Assembly: GCA_016932415.1 (NCBI GenBank)
Contig: JAFGCX010000007.1
Span: forward strand, 62,001-126,000
From: Candidatus Krumholzibacteriota bacterium
Lineage (GTDB): Bacteria; Krumholzibacteriota; Krumholzibacteriia; Krumholzibacteriales; Krumholzibacteriaceae
Reading direction: 5' to 3'
DNA: 64,000 bases
Shown: positions 17,801 through 25,793 of the stretch, piece after piece
Position numbering within the stretch: the first letter of the stretch is position 1
Layout of the letters: each line of letters begins with the position of its first letter
The notes under the pieces: model-generated
Database searches by the model: none
What the model was told of the DNA's origin: nothing
The model's input: the letters and a program-made list of their open reading frames with translations, nothing else
Made by a program: the position numbers and the translations under genes

Positions 17801-19159
17801 ACGTTCCTCGACCTTGGAGATTATAAACCTGAATTTTCCCGCCGGTGAAAGAGGGATATTTTCCACCCTGTCAAAATCAAGCCTGACCGATTCACCCATA
17901 TTTTCGATGATCTCCTGTTCGACCCTGCGAAGGTATTCATCCTTCCAGTCCGGGCCGGGCACGAATCGGAAAGTGATCGCGTTCCTCTGCTTCTGTTCCA
18001 CCTGAAACTGCTTGATCCCCGGCACCACCCTCGACAGGTACGTCCAGAAGTACCCGCCGATCGACCTGCCGTCAGGAGTCATCACATTGTCGAACGTCCT
18101 TCCCTCTATCCTTTCAATCAGCGGCAGGCCTCTTCCACAGGAGCATATCCTGTCGGTCGCTATAGCCATATCACCGGTCCTGTAACGCACAAAAGGCATA
18201 TAGCAGTTAAGGAAATCGGTTATGACTATCTCTCCGAGTTCCCCCGGTCCTGCCGGTCTTCCGTTGTCACGCAGTATCTCGACGTACATCAGATCGGAAA
18301 AGAGGTGCAGTCCCTTATGCTGATCGCACTCGTGCGCGACATTGGCGAATTCGTTGCTTCCGTACCGGTCGAAGACCCTGCTCTTGAATACTGCTTCGAG
18401 GGTCTCCCTCTGAACGGGATACATCTTCTCGCCACTCGATATTATCGCCCTGGGCTCTATACCCTTGATCCCGCTGTCCCTGACGAATTCGGCAAACAAA
18501 GTGACTGCCGAGGGATATCCTATCAGCAGATCGGGTCTGTTCCGCTTCAGTTTCATCGCGTAATCGCGCATCGCCTTTTCTGAAAGATTGAAAGATGAAA
18601 GGTAGGTGATATTGCTGAAATAGTTCCTTATCGCGCTCGCCATCCTCTGTTTAAGCGGGATATCGAAAGGAAAACCCCAAACGAACGCCTGCTTGTCGCC
18701 GATATCTATCCCTGCCATCCTGTAGCTTCTCTGCGTGTTGGCCCTGCGGACCGGCCCCGCTGAATTGTCGATAGAGAAATAGAGGGGTTCGCCGGTAGAC
18801 CCACCGGTGCTCGAGCGGTACCCCTTCACCATCGGGTCTGTCGTCACCATCCGTTCCCCCTCCTGGCGGATAATATATTTATCGAGAAGAGGTATCTTTA
18901 GAAAGTCGACCGGATTCTGAATATCCCCGGCGCTGAGGCCGAGGCCTTCGAAAAGATCCTTGTAATACGGTACATGGGTCGTCACTGCTTTGAGAAAGAC
19001 CGCCAGCTTCTGCCACTGGATATCCTCTATCTCCCCCGGAGACAACCACTGATTCTTCTCGAGCTCGGCGAGCGTTTCAAGAAGCCTGTCTCCCTTAAGA
19101 CCTCTGTAGACGGGATGGATGACATTTCTGACCAGAGAGGGCGCAAGTGGCAAGACCAT
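17438..19159 (-). CDS. CapK/PaaK-like adenylate-forming enzyme fused to a PanD-like domain
   Basis: 573 residues. Residues 1 to about 453 are a phenylacetate-CoA-ligase-like (CapK) adenylate-forming domain: YRSSTGGSTGEPLYF is the P-loop-like motif, followed by SSGEKMYP, DRYGSNEFANVAHEC, YRTGDMA and the closing GKFRFIISKV. Residues 454-573 are a full-length PanD-like domain starting MVVKSKIHKANVTG, with Lys9 and His11 retained. Its cleavage site reads KIDCVIVDEE (Gly24 to Asp, Ser25 to Cys, Tyr22 to Lys), Tyr58 is Phe and Asn72 is Cys. CapK-like enzymes occur in capsule and glycan loci, where they activate carboxylic acids. GGAG lies about ten bases before the ATG. It is 22 bp after the deacetylase, in one operon. 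Confidence 0.85.
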   Translation of the reverse strand: MVLPLAPSLVRNVIHPVYRGLKGDRLLETLAELEKNQWLSPGEIEDIQWQKLAVFLKAVTTHVPYYKDLFEGLGLSAGDIQNPVDFLKIPLLDKYIIRQEGERMVTTDPMVKGYRSSTGGSTGEPLYFSIDNSAGPVRRANTQRSYRMAGIDIGDKQAFVWGFPFDIPLKQRMASAIRNYFSNITYLSSFNLSEKAMRDYAMKLKRNRPDLLIGYPSAVTLFAEFVRDSGIKGIEPRAIISSGEKMYPVQRETLEAVFKSRVFDRYGSNEFANVAHECDQHKGLHLFSDLMYVEILRDNGRPAGPGELGEIVITDFLNCYMPFVRYRTGDMAIATDRICSCGRGLPLIERIEGRTFDNVMTPDGRSIGGYFWTYLSRVVPGIKQFQVEQKQRNAITFRFVPGPDWKDEYLRRVEQEIIENMGESVRLDFDRVENIPLSPAGKFRFIISKVEERMVVKSKIHKANVTGVDPEKIDCVIVDEEILELSNIAPCERVLIVDNTNGARVEAFVMKGKRGSGELIACGAVARQIHDKDEIILMAFTWSEETHGQFSNILVDKDNRFVKYLTEKAGDIA

Positions 19160-19181
19160 AATCTATCGGCTCCATTCTGTT

Positions 19182-20387
19182 TTATTTTTTCCCGCTCAGA
19201 AAACACCTGACGAGATATTTCATCTTATAACACCGCGATTTCCAAATCGACAGTTTTTTTCCCGCATACCCTTCAAGAATCGAGATGAAAAATCCCGGGT
19301 CTGTCCTGCGGATCACAAGGCCGCTTCGCGATATCCACGATCCGCAGCCTATCCTGTTGATCCTTCCGGCATCCTCGCCGTAGACATTTCTCATCGCGGG
19401 ATTATGATAATCGGTCGTCGTAGCCAGATATCCCGATTCCGAAGCGATCCTCAGCGCCGTGTCGTTATACCCTCCGCCCGGCCAGCAGAGAAACCTCACC
19501 TCCTTCCCCAGTCTGTTCGACAGGAATTTTCGCGAACCGGCTATCTCTTCGGTGATCCTCTGCTCATATTCGTCCCGCGTCTCGAACCGGCCCGCCGAAG
19601 AGTGCTCGCCGCGGACGATAGAATCGAGTTCCTCCTTCCACTGCGCTCTGTCGAAATAGAGGTGCCCCCCGTTCTCCCTGACATGAGCGGTAAGAAGAGA
19701 AGCGACTTTCTCGTCGGGGAAATAACGCCTTGCGACTATCGATCTTTCAGATTCGTAGATCGGCGTGCCGTACGGCGCGTCACTTGCAAAATCCCTCGAC
19801 ATGTACTGATATTTCAGTTCGGGACGCAGATTCCATGAAAGCCAGGGCAGCGGCTGATACCCGCTGTTTCCCGCCGGCCTGTGGTAATCCACCACATCGC
19901 TGCCGCTGAAATACCATGTGTGAGTCCTCGCGTGGCTCTGTATCTCGATCGTGCCCGTCTTCTCCATTATAAGCATCTCGGAAAGAGAGAGGAACCCTTC
20001 CCCTGGCAGATCCTCCGGGCGTGATCTCCCTTCTTCCAGATCATCGAGATTGGGCCTCGGTTTCTCCGCGGGATCGATGAAATCGGTACTCATCCATATC
20101 ACGGCATGATGTCCGTACTTTTTGAGGATCGGGTAGGCATACACCCAGTTATCGAGATACCCGTCGTCGAAGGTAAGGACGACCGGCCTGTCGGGAAGTG
20201 GAGCGTTATCTTTCATGTGCGAATGAAGCTGGGTGAGGGAGATCGTGTTCCATCCCTTTTCCCTCAGCAGACGCATCTGTCCTTCAAAGAGATCGACCGG
20301 CGTGACCAGGTGGGACCAGAGCCATCCCGGGCGCTCCGGCGCGATCGTATGATACATTACTACTGGTACCGCGTAGGGATTCTTCAT
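19182..20387 (-). CDS. NodB-type polysaccharide deacetylase
   Basis: 401 residues. VVLTFDDGYLDNW (about residue 70) supplies the Asp pair of NodB/CE4 deacetylases, IEIQSHARTHTW the two metal-ligand His residues, and VRFLCWPGGGYND the later conserved motif. An insertion of about 120 residues separates the second and third motifs. These enzymes remove N- or O-acetyl groups from glycans; no signal peptide is evident, so action on a cytoplasmic lipid-linked intermediate is plausible. Its ATG overlaps the stop of the upstream glycosyltransferase (ATGA), indicating coupled translation. Confidence 0.88.
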   Translation of the reverse strand: MKNPYAVPVVMYHTIAPERPGWLWSHLVTPVDLFEGQMRLLREKGWNTISLTQLHSHMKDNAPLPDRPVVLTFDDGYLDNWVYAYPILKKYGHHAVIWMSTDFIDPAEKPRPNLDDLEEGRSRPEDLPGEGFLSLSEMLIMEKTGTIEIQSHARTHTWYFSGSDVVDYHRPAGNSGYQPLPWLSWNLRPELKYQYMSRDFASDAPYGTPIYESERSIVARRYFPDEKVASLLTAHVRENGGHLYFDRAQWKEELDSIVRGEHSSAGRFETRDEYEQRITEEIAGSRKFLSNRLGKEVRFLCWPGGGYNDTALRIASESGYLATTTDYHNPAMRNVYGEDAGRINRIGCGSWISRSGLVIRRTDPGFFISILEGYAGKKLSIWKSRCYKMKYLVRCFLSGKK

Positions 20388-21538
20388 CTTTTTCGTCCCG
20401 ATCGACTCCTTGACTGAACAAGCTCCGTGTATATCGCGCCGAGCCTGTCGGCGGCCCTCCTTATACTGAAACGCTTTTCTACCGTCTCCAGTCCGTTGAC
20501 GGCGAGTTTCTCCCCGAACAGCCGATCGGATAATATCCTTTCGAAAGCCCCGGCCAACGCTTTAATATCTCCGGAAGGCACAAGAAGCCCGTTCACTTCA
20601 CCAGTGACAGCGTCTCCTACTCCTCCGACATCGGTGGAGACCACCGGCGTCCCTGCTGCCATGGCTTCGAGGATCGATACAGGCAACCCTTCCCGGACTG
20701 AAGAAAGGGCGAATATATCTGCGGCCGACAGAAGATCGGCGATATCCCTTCGCGTCCCCGCCATCTTTATATTATCTCCGGCTCCAAGGGAATCGATCTT
20801 CGCCTCGACCTCGCTTCTGCGATCGCCGTCGCCGACTATCAGGCACCTGGCACGGGGGATCTTTCCGCCCAGTTCGACCATGGCATCGACAAGAAGAGGA
20901 TAGTTTTTCGCCTCCACGACCCTTCCCACCGACAGTATAAGCGGGTCGCCGTCATCCCATCCGAATTCGGTCATAAGCTTCTCTCTTGGCGGATGATTAT
21001 TCCTGAACAGATCAGGATCCACCGCGTTCGGGATATAGATAAGTTTCTTTTCCGGCGTCTTCTCGTTCCTCCGCCTGATCTCGATGATATCGCGGCTCAC
21101 GCATATCTTCGCGTCGGTGACGCGGTTCATGAGCCTTTCAATCGCCAGAAGCGGTCTTGATTTCCACAGGTTCTTTCCATGCTCTGTCGTCATCCGTACC
21201 GGGACCCCGGCGAACCACCCCGCCATGCGACCTATAAGGCCGGCATATTCAAGATGGGCGTGGACGACGCTGAACCGTCCGTCCTGAAGATATTTTACCA
21301 GTCTTAAAAACGAAAAGGGAAAATGGCGCCACCGAAAACCGAGGTAGAAGATCGAATCGACATACTCCGCCGCCTCATTCTCCATCTCCGGATCGCCGCG
21401 GTTGAAAAGGCACAGGGAAAGGGAGAACCGGTCATGATCGATATTCTTAAGAAGACCGAGCACCTGCACTTCGGCTCCGCCGACATGAAATTTCGGCATC
21501 ATCACGCAGATTCTTATCTTGTCATTGCTGCCTGTCAA
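20384..21538 (-). CDS. Glycosyltransferase family 4
   Basis: 384 residues beginning at a TTG codon. PKFHVGGAEVQVLGLLKNI is the glycine-rich acceptor-side motif of GT4 enzymes, IPNAVDPDLF marks the hinge, LSVGRVVEAKNYPLLVDA the start of the donor domain, and SSVREGLPVSILEAMAAG a complete EX7E motif. It is the first gene of a four-gene minus-strand operon with the deacetylase, the CapK-PanD fusion and PanD. Sugar and acceptor are not deducible. Confidence 0.9.
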   Translation of the reverse strand: MTGSNDKIRICVMMPKFHVGGAEVQVLGLLKNIDHDRFSLSLCLFNRGDPEMENEAAEYVDSIFYLGFRWRHFPFSFLRLVKYLQDGRFSVVHAHLEYAGLIGRMAGWFAGVPVRMTTEHGKNLWKSRPLLAIERLMNRVTDAKICVSRDIIEIRRRNEKTPEKKLIYIPNAVDPDLFRNNHPPREKLMTEFGWDDGDPLILSVGRVVEAKNYPLLVDAMVELGGKIPRARCLIVGDGDRRSEVEAKIDSLGAGDNIKMAGTRRDIADLLSAADIFALSSVREGLPVSILEAMAAGTPVVSTDVGGVGDAVTGEVNGLLVPSGDIKALAGAFERILSDRLFGEKLAVNGLETVEKRFSIRRAADRLGAIYTELVQSRSRSGRKR

Positions 21539-21692
21539 AACGCTTCTTTCTCAAGATCACCGGAAAGCTTAAAGAAAAGCCGTATGCAAGATTCGGACAC
21601 AGCCGGTTAAAATCAGGACGATTATCATCTCATCCAGCCCTGAAGACAAGAAAAAACCGGCACCACGCTGGCCACGATACTCAAAGACAAGA

Positions 21693-21727
21693 AAAGGCGC
21701 GAAACCGCTTCCGGCTCCGCGCCTTGA
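21693..21727 (-). terminator. Intrinsic terminator after the first outer-membrane barrel gene
   Basis: On the minus strand, AAGGCGCGGAGCCGG pairs with the complementary arm ending CGCGCCTT, and TTTTCTTGTCTTT follows. It lies about 30 bp past the stop at 21760. A nearly identical terminator follows the paralogous gene upstream. Confidence 0.8.
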
Positions 21728-21759
21728 AAAGTCATGGTAAAATCATGAGCACCTGTTAT

Positions 21760-22467
21760 CTAGAAAGCCATACCGACCATCAGGATGAACGCCTTGTTCT
21801 TGCCTTTCTGCTCATCGATCTCTTCGGTCATCTCATCTTCCCACTCGACGACCTCGTACGTCACGTCTCCTCCCCCGATCAACTTTGTCAGCCCGTGCTC
21901 GTACCTGATATCAAATGTCAGGGCGGTCGATCCGATGTCATATTCGAACCCGCCGCCGAGGACAATGGAGAAATCGGTCTTGTTCATCGCCTTATCAGCA
22001 TCGACATTAATATTGAATCTATACCCCGTTCCATGGATCTTCATATCGACTTTATCGCTCATGTTGAATCCGATACTCGGCCCAAAACAGAACCACGGCC
22101 TGAAAGCTCCTTCGAGCGGAATGGAGAACCTGGCGATAAGAGGGATCTCGATATAGTTGAATTTTCCCTCCATGTCGATAGTTCCCTCTTCCTCTTCATA
22201 CTCCGCCTTGAATCCCTTCATGACGAAAAGAAGTTCCGGTTGAAAAATAAAACTCCCCGCGACGGGGTATTTCATATAGACTCCCCCCGCCATCCCCGTT
22301 CTCGCCTTCCCTTTCCAGTTGATATCCTCGTCGAGAAACTTCGGGACATCGGTGATCCCCGCTACCGCCATTCCGCCCTTGACTCCGAAAGAGATCCCTT
22401 CCGCGGCGGCTGCCTGGCTCATCACAGCAATCAGCATAAAAACGACAGGAACAAGAAAACGCTTCAT
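21760..22467 (-). CDS. Outer-membrane beta-barrel protein (PorT-like/OMP_b-brl)
   Basis: 235 residues from the ATG preceded by GGGAGGG. A signal peptide (MKRFLVPVVFMLIAVMSQAAA) is followed by GISFGVKGGMAVAGI, alternating beta-strand segments (SFIFQPELLFVMKG, FNYIEIPLIARFSIP, WFCFGPSIGFNM, VLGGGFEYDIG) and a terminal Phe (FILMVGMAF). This is the small eight-strand outer-membrane barrel type. Function is unknown, probably structural or adhesive. The gene at 22689 encodes a paralogue sharing the same segment order. Confidence 0.85.
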   Translation of the reverse strand: MKRFLVPVVFMLIAVMSQAAAAEGISFGVKGGMAVAGITDVPKFLDEDINWKGKARTGMAGGVYMKYPVAGSFIFQPELLFVMKGFKAEYEEEEGTIDMEGKFNYIEIPLIARFSIPLEGAFRPWFCFGPSIGFNMSDKVDMKIHGTGYRFNINVDADKAMNKTDFSIVLGGGFEYDIGSTALTFDIRYEHGLTKLIGGGDVTYEVVEWEDEMTEEIDEQKGKNKAFILMVGMAF

Positions 22468-22502
22468 GCGGTACCCTCCCATGTGAAATTGATAACGAGC
22501 AG

Positions 22503-22517
22503 CAACTATCCGGCCGC
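22503..22517 (-). promoter_or_regulatory. Weak sigma-54-like promoter
   Basis: On the minus strand CGGCCGGATAGTTGCT has GG and GC elements 10 bp apart, as required, with TTGCT at -12 but CGGCCG rather than TGGCAC at -24. It lies about 35 bp upstream of the outer-membrane barrel gene. Weaker than the two sites at 23842 and 49221. Confidence 0.25.
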
Positions 22518-22621
22518 TATTGTCACATAATGAATATTTCGCTGGCAAGAAAAAAGGCGGCAGAAGGCTTCGAATCGGAGGATGGCGTTTTTGACCCGAA
22601 CTCCGGCGGCCCACCAAAAGA

Positions 22622-22657
22622 AAAGGCGCGGGACCATCTTCCGGCCCCGCGCCTTGT
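22622..22657 (-). terminator. Intrinsic terminator after the second outer-membrane barrel gene
   Basis: On the minus strand AAGGCGCGGGGCCGG folds with GGTCCCGCGCC and is followed by TTTTCTTTT. It stands about 32 bp past the stop at 22689 and differs from the terminator at 21693 by only a few bases. Confidence 0.85.
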
Positions 22658-22688
22658 TCTTACAGATAATATAAATTTGTCTTATGCC

Positions 22689-23276
22689 CTAGAAAGCATA
22701 CCCGACGAGGAACATGATACCTGTATTCTTTACGTCCATTTCCGCATCGGAATCGTCGAGGGTGGTAAGGCCGAGAGCATACCTTACGTCGAAGGTCATG
22801 GCCCCTTCACCCATCGCGTATTCGAACCCGCCGCCAAAGACAAGACCGAAATCCATAGCCTTCACGTCATCAAGATCCTCTTCATCATCTTCATAATATT
22901 CCTTCGCGCTCATATTGAAACCAATATACGGACCGGCGAAGAAACAGGGAGCGAAAGCCCCTTCCATCGGCACGGCGAATTTGGCGAGGATAGGGATATC
23001 GATATAACTGAGTTTGATACCGGCATCGTCATCTATATCGGCTTTCGTGCCCTTCATCATGAAAAGAAGTTCAGGCTGAAGGCTGATCGATTCTGTCATC
23101 ATGTAGTTCATGAATACTCCGCCGCCGAAGCAGAGCTTCATCTTGACGTCATCGATGTCATCCCCGGTAAGATTGGCAAGGTTCACTCCTGCCTTTACGC
23201 CGAAGGTCATTCCCTCGGCAAGAGCGGTACCGCTCAGAAGAGCGATAAGAGCAACAGCAATAATAAGACGCTTCAT
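22689..23276 (-). CDS. Outer-membrane beta-barrel protein, paralogue
   Basis: 195 residues. Signal peptide MKRLIIAVALIALLSGTALA, mature start GMTFGVKAGVNLANL, then strand segments in the same order as the neighbouring barrel (SISLQPELLFMMKG, SYIDIPILAKFAVP, FAGPYIGFNM, LVFGGGFEYAMG) and a terminal Phe (MFLVGYAF). An acidic loop (EYYEDDEEDLDD) near residue 130 may be surface exposed. AAGGAG precedes the ATG. It and the following barrel gene each have their own terminator, so they are likely separate or partly separate transcripts. Confidence 0.85.
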   Translation of the reverse strand: MKRLIIAVALIALLSGTALAEGMTFGVKAGVNLANLTGDDIDDVKMKLCFGGGVFMNYMMTESISLQPELLFMMKGTKADIDDDAGIKLSYIDIPILAKFAVPMEGAFAPCFFAGPYIGFNMSAKEYYEDDEEDLDDVKAMDFGLVFGGGFEYAMGEGAMTFDVRYALGLTTLDDSDAEMDVKNTGIMFLVGYAF

Positions 23277-23938
23277 TAGATATCTCCTTGTCAGTTCAGT
23301 TTACCTTCATTTACAAGTGCTTGAATCAACCGCCCCGGCCGGGGCCCGGACCGATAATTATCACCTCGCTTTCAACGATCCGAATTACATCCAACCTTTC
23401 CCAAAAGCATTCTGCCACCGCACCAGATGATGGATTCCTCTTTTATTTAAACGATATTGTCACCTATTTGATCAAAGCTGGCAATAAAAAAACTTGTCTT
23501 TCTTAAAAATTTCCATAAATAAAATTTTCTTAAAATCCCTGGTTTTTTCATTCCCGCTTTGATTCAGTACCGCGAACTTTTTTTAATATCATATTCCTCC
23601 GCGAGGTCCACGCGGCGCATGAACGCGAAAAAATGTCTGCCAGTTGTACATTTCTTTGCCGGTTTCGTAAAGATCCGGCGCGAAAATCAGGGTTTCGCTT
23701 TATGCAGCAAAATCCGTACCCGCGCCCGCGTTACATCGATCAAAGAAATAAACGTTGTCATATCTCAAGTTGCAAAGCCGCGGGGTTTTGCGGAGTCATA
23801 TTTGAAAATAATACGGCCGTAGAGGCTTAAAAGTTGCATTCTGGCATCCTGATTGCAGTTAAATCGATGATCACAGGCAGCAGACACTGATCACTGATAA
23901 AAATATTATCATTCAGGCCTAAGGCCCAAGGAGGAAAT
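23277..23938. other. Long divergent intergenic region
   Basis: 662 bp between the divergent barrel gene and the SPFH operon. It contains the palindrome CCCCGGCCGGGG (23333-23344), an AT-rich core (about 23440-23600) unlike its surroundings, and a sigma-54-like promoter near its right end. Short open frames inside it have no ribosome site and a composition unlike the neighbours' proteins. It probably holds regulatory sequence for both directions. Confidence 0.5.
23842..23857 (+). promoter_or_regulatory. Putative sigma-54 promoter of the SPFH/zinc-ribbon operon
   Basis: TGGCATCCTGATTGCA matches the -24/-12 consensus (TGGCAC-N5-TTGCW) at all but one position, with GG and GC 10 bp apart. The predicted start point is near 23868, about 70 bp before the SPFH gene, whose ATG is preceded by AAGGAGG. 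Sigma-54 control would require an activator ATPase, none of which is in the window. Confidence 0.5.
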
Positions 23939-25081
23939 ATGTCGCAATTCATGGAAGTACTCGAATGGTTTGATGAATCGGGAGCCGAGATAGTCCACAG
24001 GATACCGCCTGAAGGATCGGCCGAAATAAAAATGGGCGCTCAGCTTATCGTCAGGGACAATCAGAGCTCCGTCTTCTTCAAAGACGGAAAAGGGCTCGAC
24101 GTCTTCGGCTCGGGGCGCCATACCCTCACTACAAAAAACCTTCCTATACTTACGAAGATCCTCGCGCTGCCATGGGGTTTTAAAAGTCCCTTCAGGGCGG
24201 AAGTCTATTTCGTCAATATGAAGACCTTTCTCAACCAGAAATGGGGAACTAAAGACCCGGTCGCTTTCAAGGACAGCCGGCTCGGCCTCGTCCGGCTGAG
24301 AGCTTTCGGGCTGTATACATTCAAGATCAAGGAACCTGTCCTTTTTATCAACAGCGTCGTTGGTACCCAGGGCGTCTACACCAGTGAAATGATCGGCGAC
24401 TACCTGCGCGATGTCGTGGTAGCGAGGATGAACGATCTTTTCGGTGAAAAACTCGATTCGATCTTCGAACTCCCGCAGTTCTACGACGAGCTGGCGGTCG
24501 AGATCAGGGATCGCCTCGTAAACGATTTTTCAAAATACGGCATGGAGCTGACCGATTTCTTCATCAGTTCGATCACCCCTCCCCCTGAGGTCCAGAAGAT
24601 GATCGACGAGAGAAGCGGACTCGCCGCGGTCGGAAATCTCGACGATTTCTTCAAATTCAAGGCGGCAAAAGCGATGGGCGACGCCGCTTCCAGCGGAGGG
24701 TCGGGCGGAGCAGCCGGAGCGGCGGCGGCGTCCGGCATGGGCGTCGGCGTAGGCGCGGGGCTCGGCATGATGATCCCGGGGATGCTCGCTCAGAATATCC
24801 CGAGCCGGGCGCGAGGGAACACCGCCACCGCCGAGCAGAGATCGGCCTGTCCGAAATGCCACAACGAAGTCTCCGTTGAATCAAGATTCTGTCAGAATTG
24901 CGGGACTCAGCTTGTCGTCATGAACCGGTGCCCCGAGTGCGAGACCGATCTGCCGGCTGAGGCAAAGTTCTGCAGCAGCTGCGGACACAGGCTCGGAACG
25001 GGCCTTGTCTGCCCTCACTGCGGCATGTCGCTTCCGCATGGGACCAGATTCTGCACGAATTGCGGAGAAGGAGTGGAATAG
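23939..25081 (+). CDS. SPFH-domain protein with three C-terminal zinc ribbons (YdjI-like)
   Basis: 380 residues. Residues 1 to about 240 form the SPFH (band 7) domain of the subgroup often labelled virion core protein: [52 protein letters not shown] and [24 protein letters not shown] Gly/Ala-rich hydrophobic stretch (about 258-295) follows, then three zinc ribbons: CPKC/CQNC, CPEC/CSSC and CPHC/CTNC. B. subtilis YdjI has the SPFH part and acts with PspA and YdjG/YdjH in membrane-stress response, so membrane scaffolding is a fair inference. It heads a four-gene operon; the next ATG is 7 bp past its stop. Confidence 0.85.
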   Translation: MSQFMEVLEWFDESGAEIVHRIPPEGSAEIKMGAQLIVRDNQSSVFFKDGKGLDVFGSGRHTLTTKNLPILTKILALPWGFKSPFRAEVYFVNMKTFLNQKWGTKDPVAFKDSRLGLVRLRAFGLYTFKIKEPVLFINSVVGTQGVYTSEMIGDYLRDVVVARMNDLFGEKLDSIFELPQFYDELAVEIRDRLVNDFSKYGMELTDFFISSITPPPEVQKMIDERSGLAAVGNLDDFFKFKAAKAMGDAASSGGSGGAAGAAAASGMGVGVGAGLGMMIPGMLAQNIPSRARGNTATAEQRSACPKCHNEVSVESRFCQNCGTQLVVMNRCPECETDLPAEAKFCSSCGHRLGTGLVCPHCGMSLPHGTRFCTNCGEGVE

Positions 25082-25088
25082 GAAAGCG

Positions 25089-25793
25089 ATGCTGGTCAGA
25101 TGCAACCTTTGTGGCGGTGAAAACGAGACGCAGCCGGGGCAGGAGATGCTCTTCTGCGCGTATTGCGGATGCTCTCTCGTCGTAGAGGAGACCCGCCTTT
25201 GCGAACATCTGATCCTTCCACACGAAAGAAACGACAAAACAGCTCAGCAGGCGCTTGTATCTTTTCTCAACATGAAAAGCCTGGCCAGAGCGAAAGAAAT
25301 GAAGATCGAGTTCGCCTTCGTTCCCTACCTGATGATCGAGGACGACAGGGAGAAAATGCGAACTCTGCCGGCCCCGGGAGCTCCATCATGGTCTCTGCCA
25401 CTTCCCCATCCACCTTCGGGAAACTATTCCTTCTTTGACGCGGAGCTGGCAGGAAAGGAAAAGACATTTATGCCGAAGGAGCTGCCCGGCGAATCGAGGA
25501 AACTTCTGCATATCCCTCTTTACAGGATCAGGTACAAAGCGGCGGGCGAAGAATACGAAGCTCTCGTCACCGCGGAGAACCTCTTCGTTATAGCTTCGAC
25601 CCTTCCTCCTCCGAGGCCATCTTCCGTCAACACCACCAATATCCTTATGGCGGCGATCCTTTTTACAGCCTTTCTTTTTATCGGCAGGCTGGGCAACGGC
25701 CTTGCCGGCCGGCTCGGATATATAATGCTTGCCGCCACGGCGGGGTTCGCCATCGTTTCCATCCGGGAAAGGATGAAAAGAAGTGAAGAGTAA
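25089..25793 (+). CDS. Zinc-ribbon membrane protein 1 of the SPFH operon
   Basis: 234 residues from ATG 25089, with AGGAAAGCG directly upstream. The N-terminus is a zinc ribbon, CNLCGG then CAYCGC. It is followed by HLILPHERNDKTAQQALVSF and EFAFVPYLMIEDD, a soluble domain shared in outline with the next two proteins. Two membrane segments lie near the C-terminus (about 180-197 and 203-222), ending in a basic tail. I know no assigned function; the architecture recalls the TFIIB-type zinc-ribbon proteins near SPFH genes, such as YdjG. The downstream gene overlaps it by 11 bp. Confidence 0.75.
   Translation: MLVRCNLCGGENETQPGQEMLFCAYCGCSLVVEETRLCEHLILPHERNDKTAQQALVSFLNMKSLARAKEMKIEFAFVPYLMIEDDREKMRTLPAPGAPSWSLPLPHPPSGNYSFFDAELAGKEKTFMPKELPGESRKLLHIPLYRIRYKAAGEEYEALVTAENLFVIASTLPPPRPSSVNTTNILMAAILFTAFLFIGRLGNGLAGRLGYIMLAATAGFAIVSIRERMKRSEE

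Noticed and set aside
23333-23344. Palindrome CCCCGGCCGGGG
   Set aside because: Short GC palindromes arise easily by chance; no spacing to a promoter element supports a role.
23559-23822. 87-residue plus-strand frame in the long gap before the SPFH operon
   Set aside because: No ribosome site; composition unlike neighbouring proteins.
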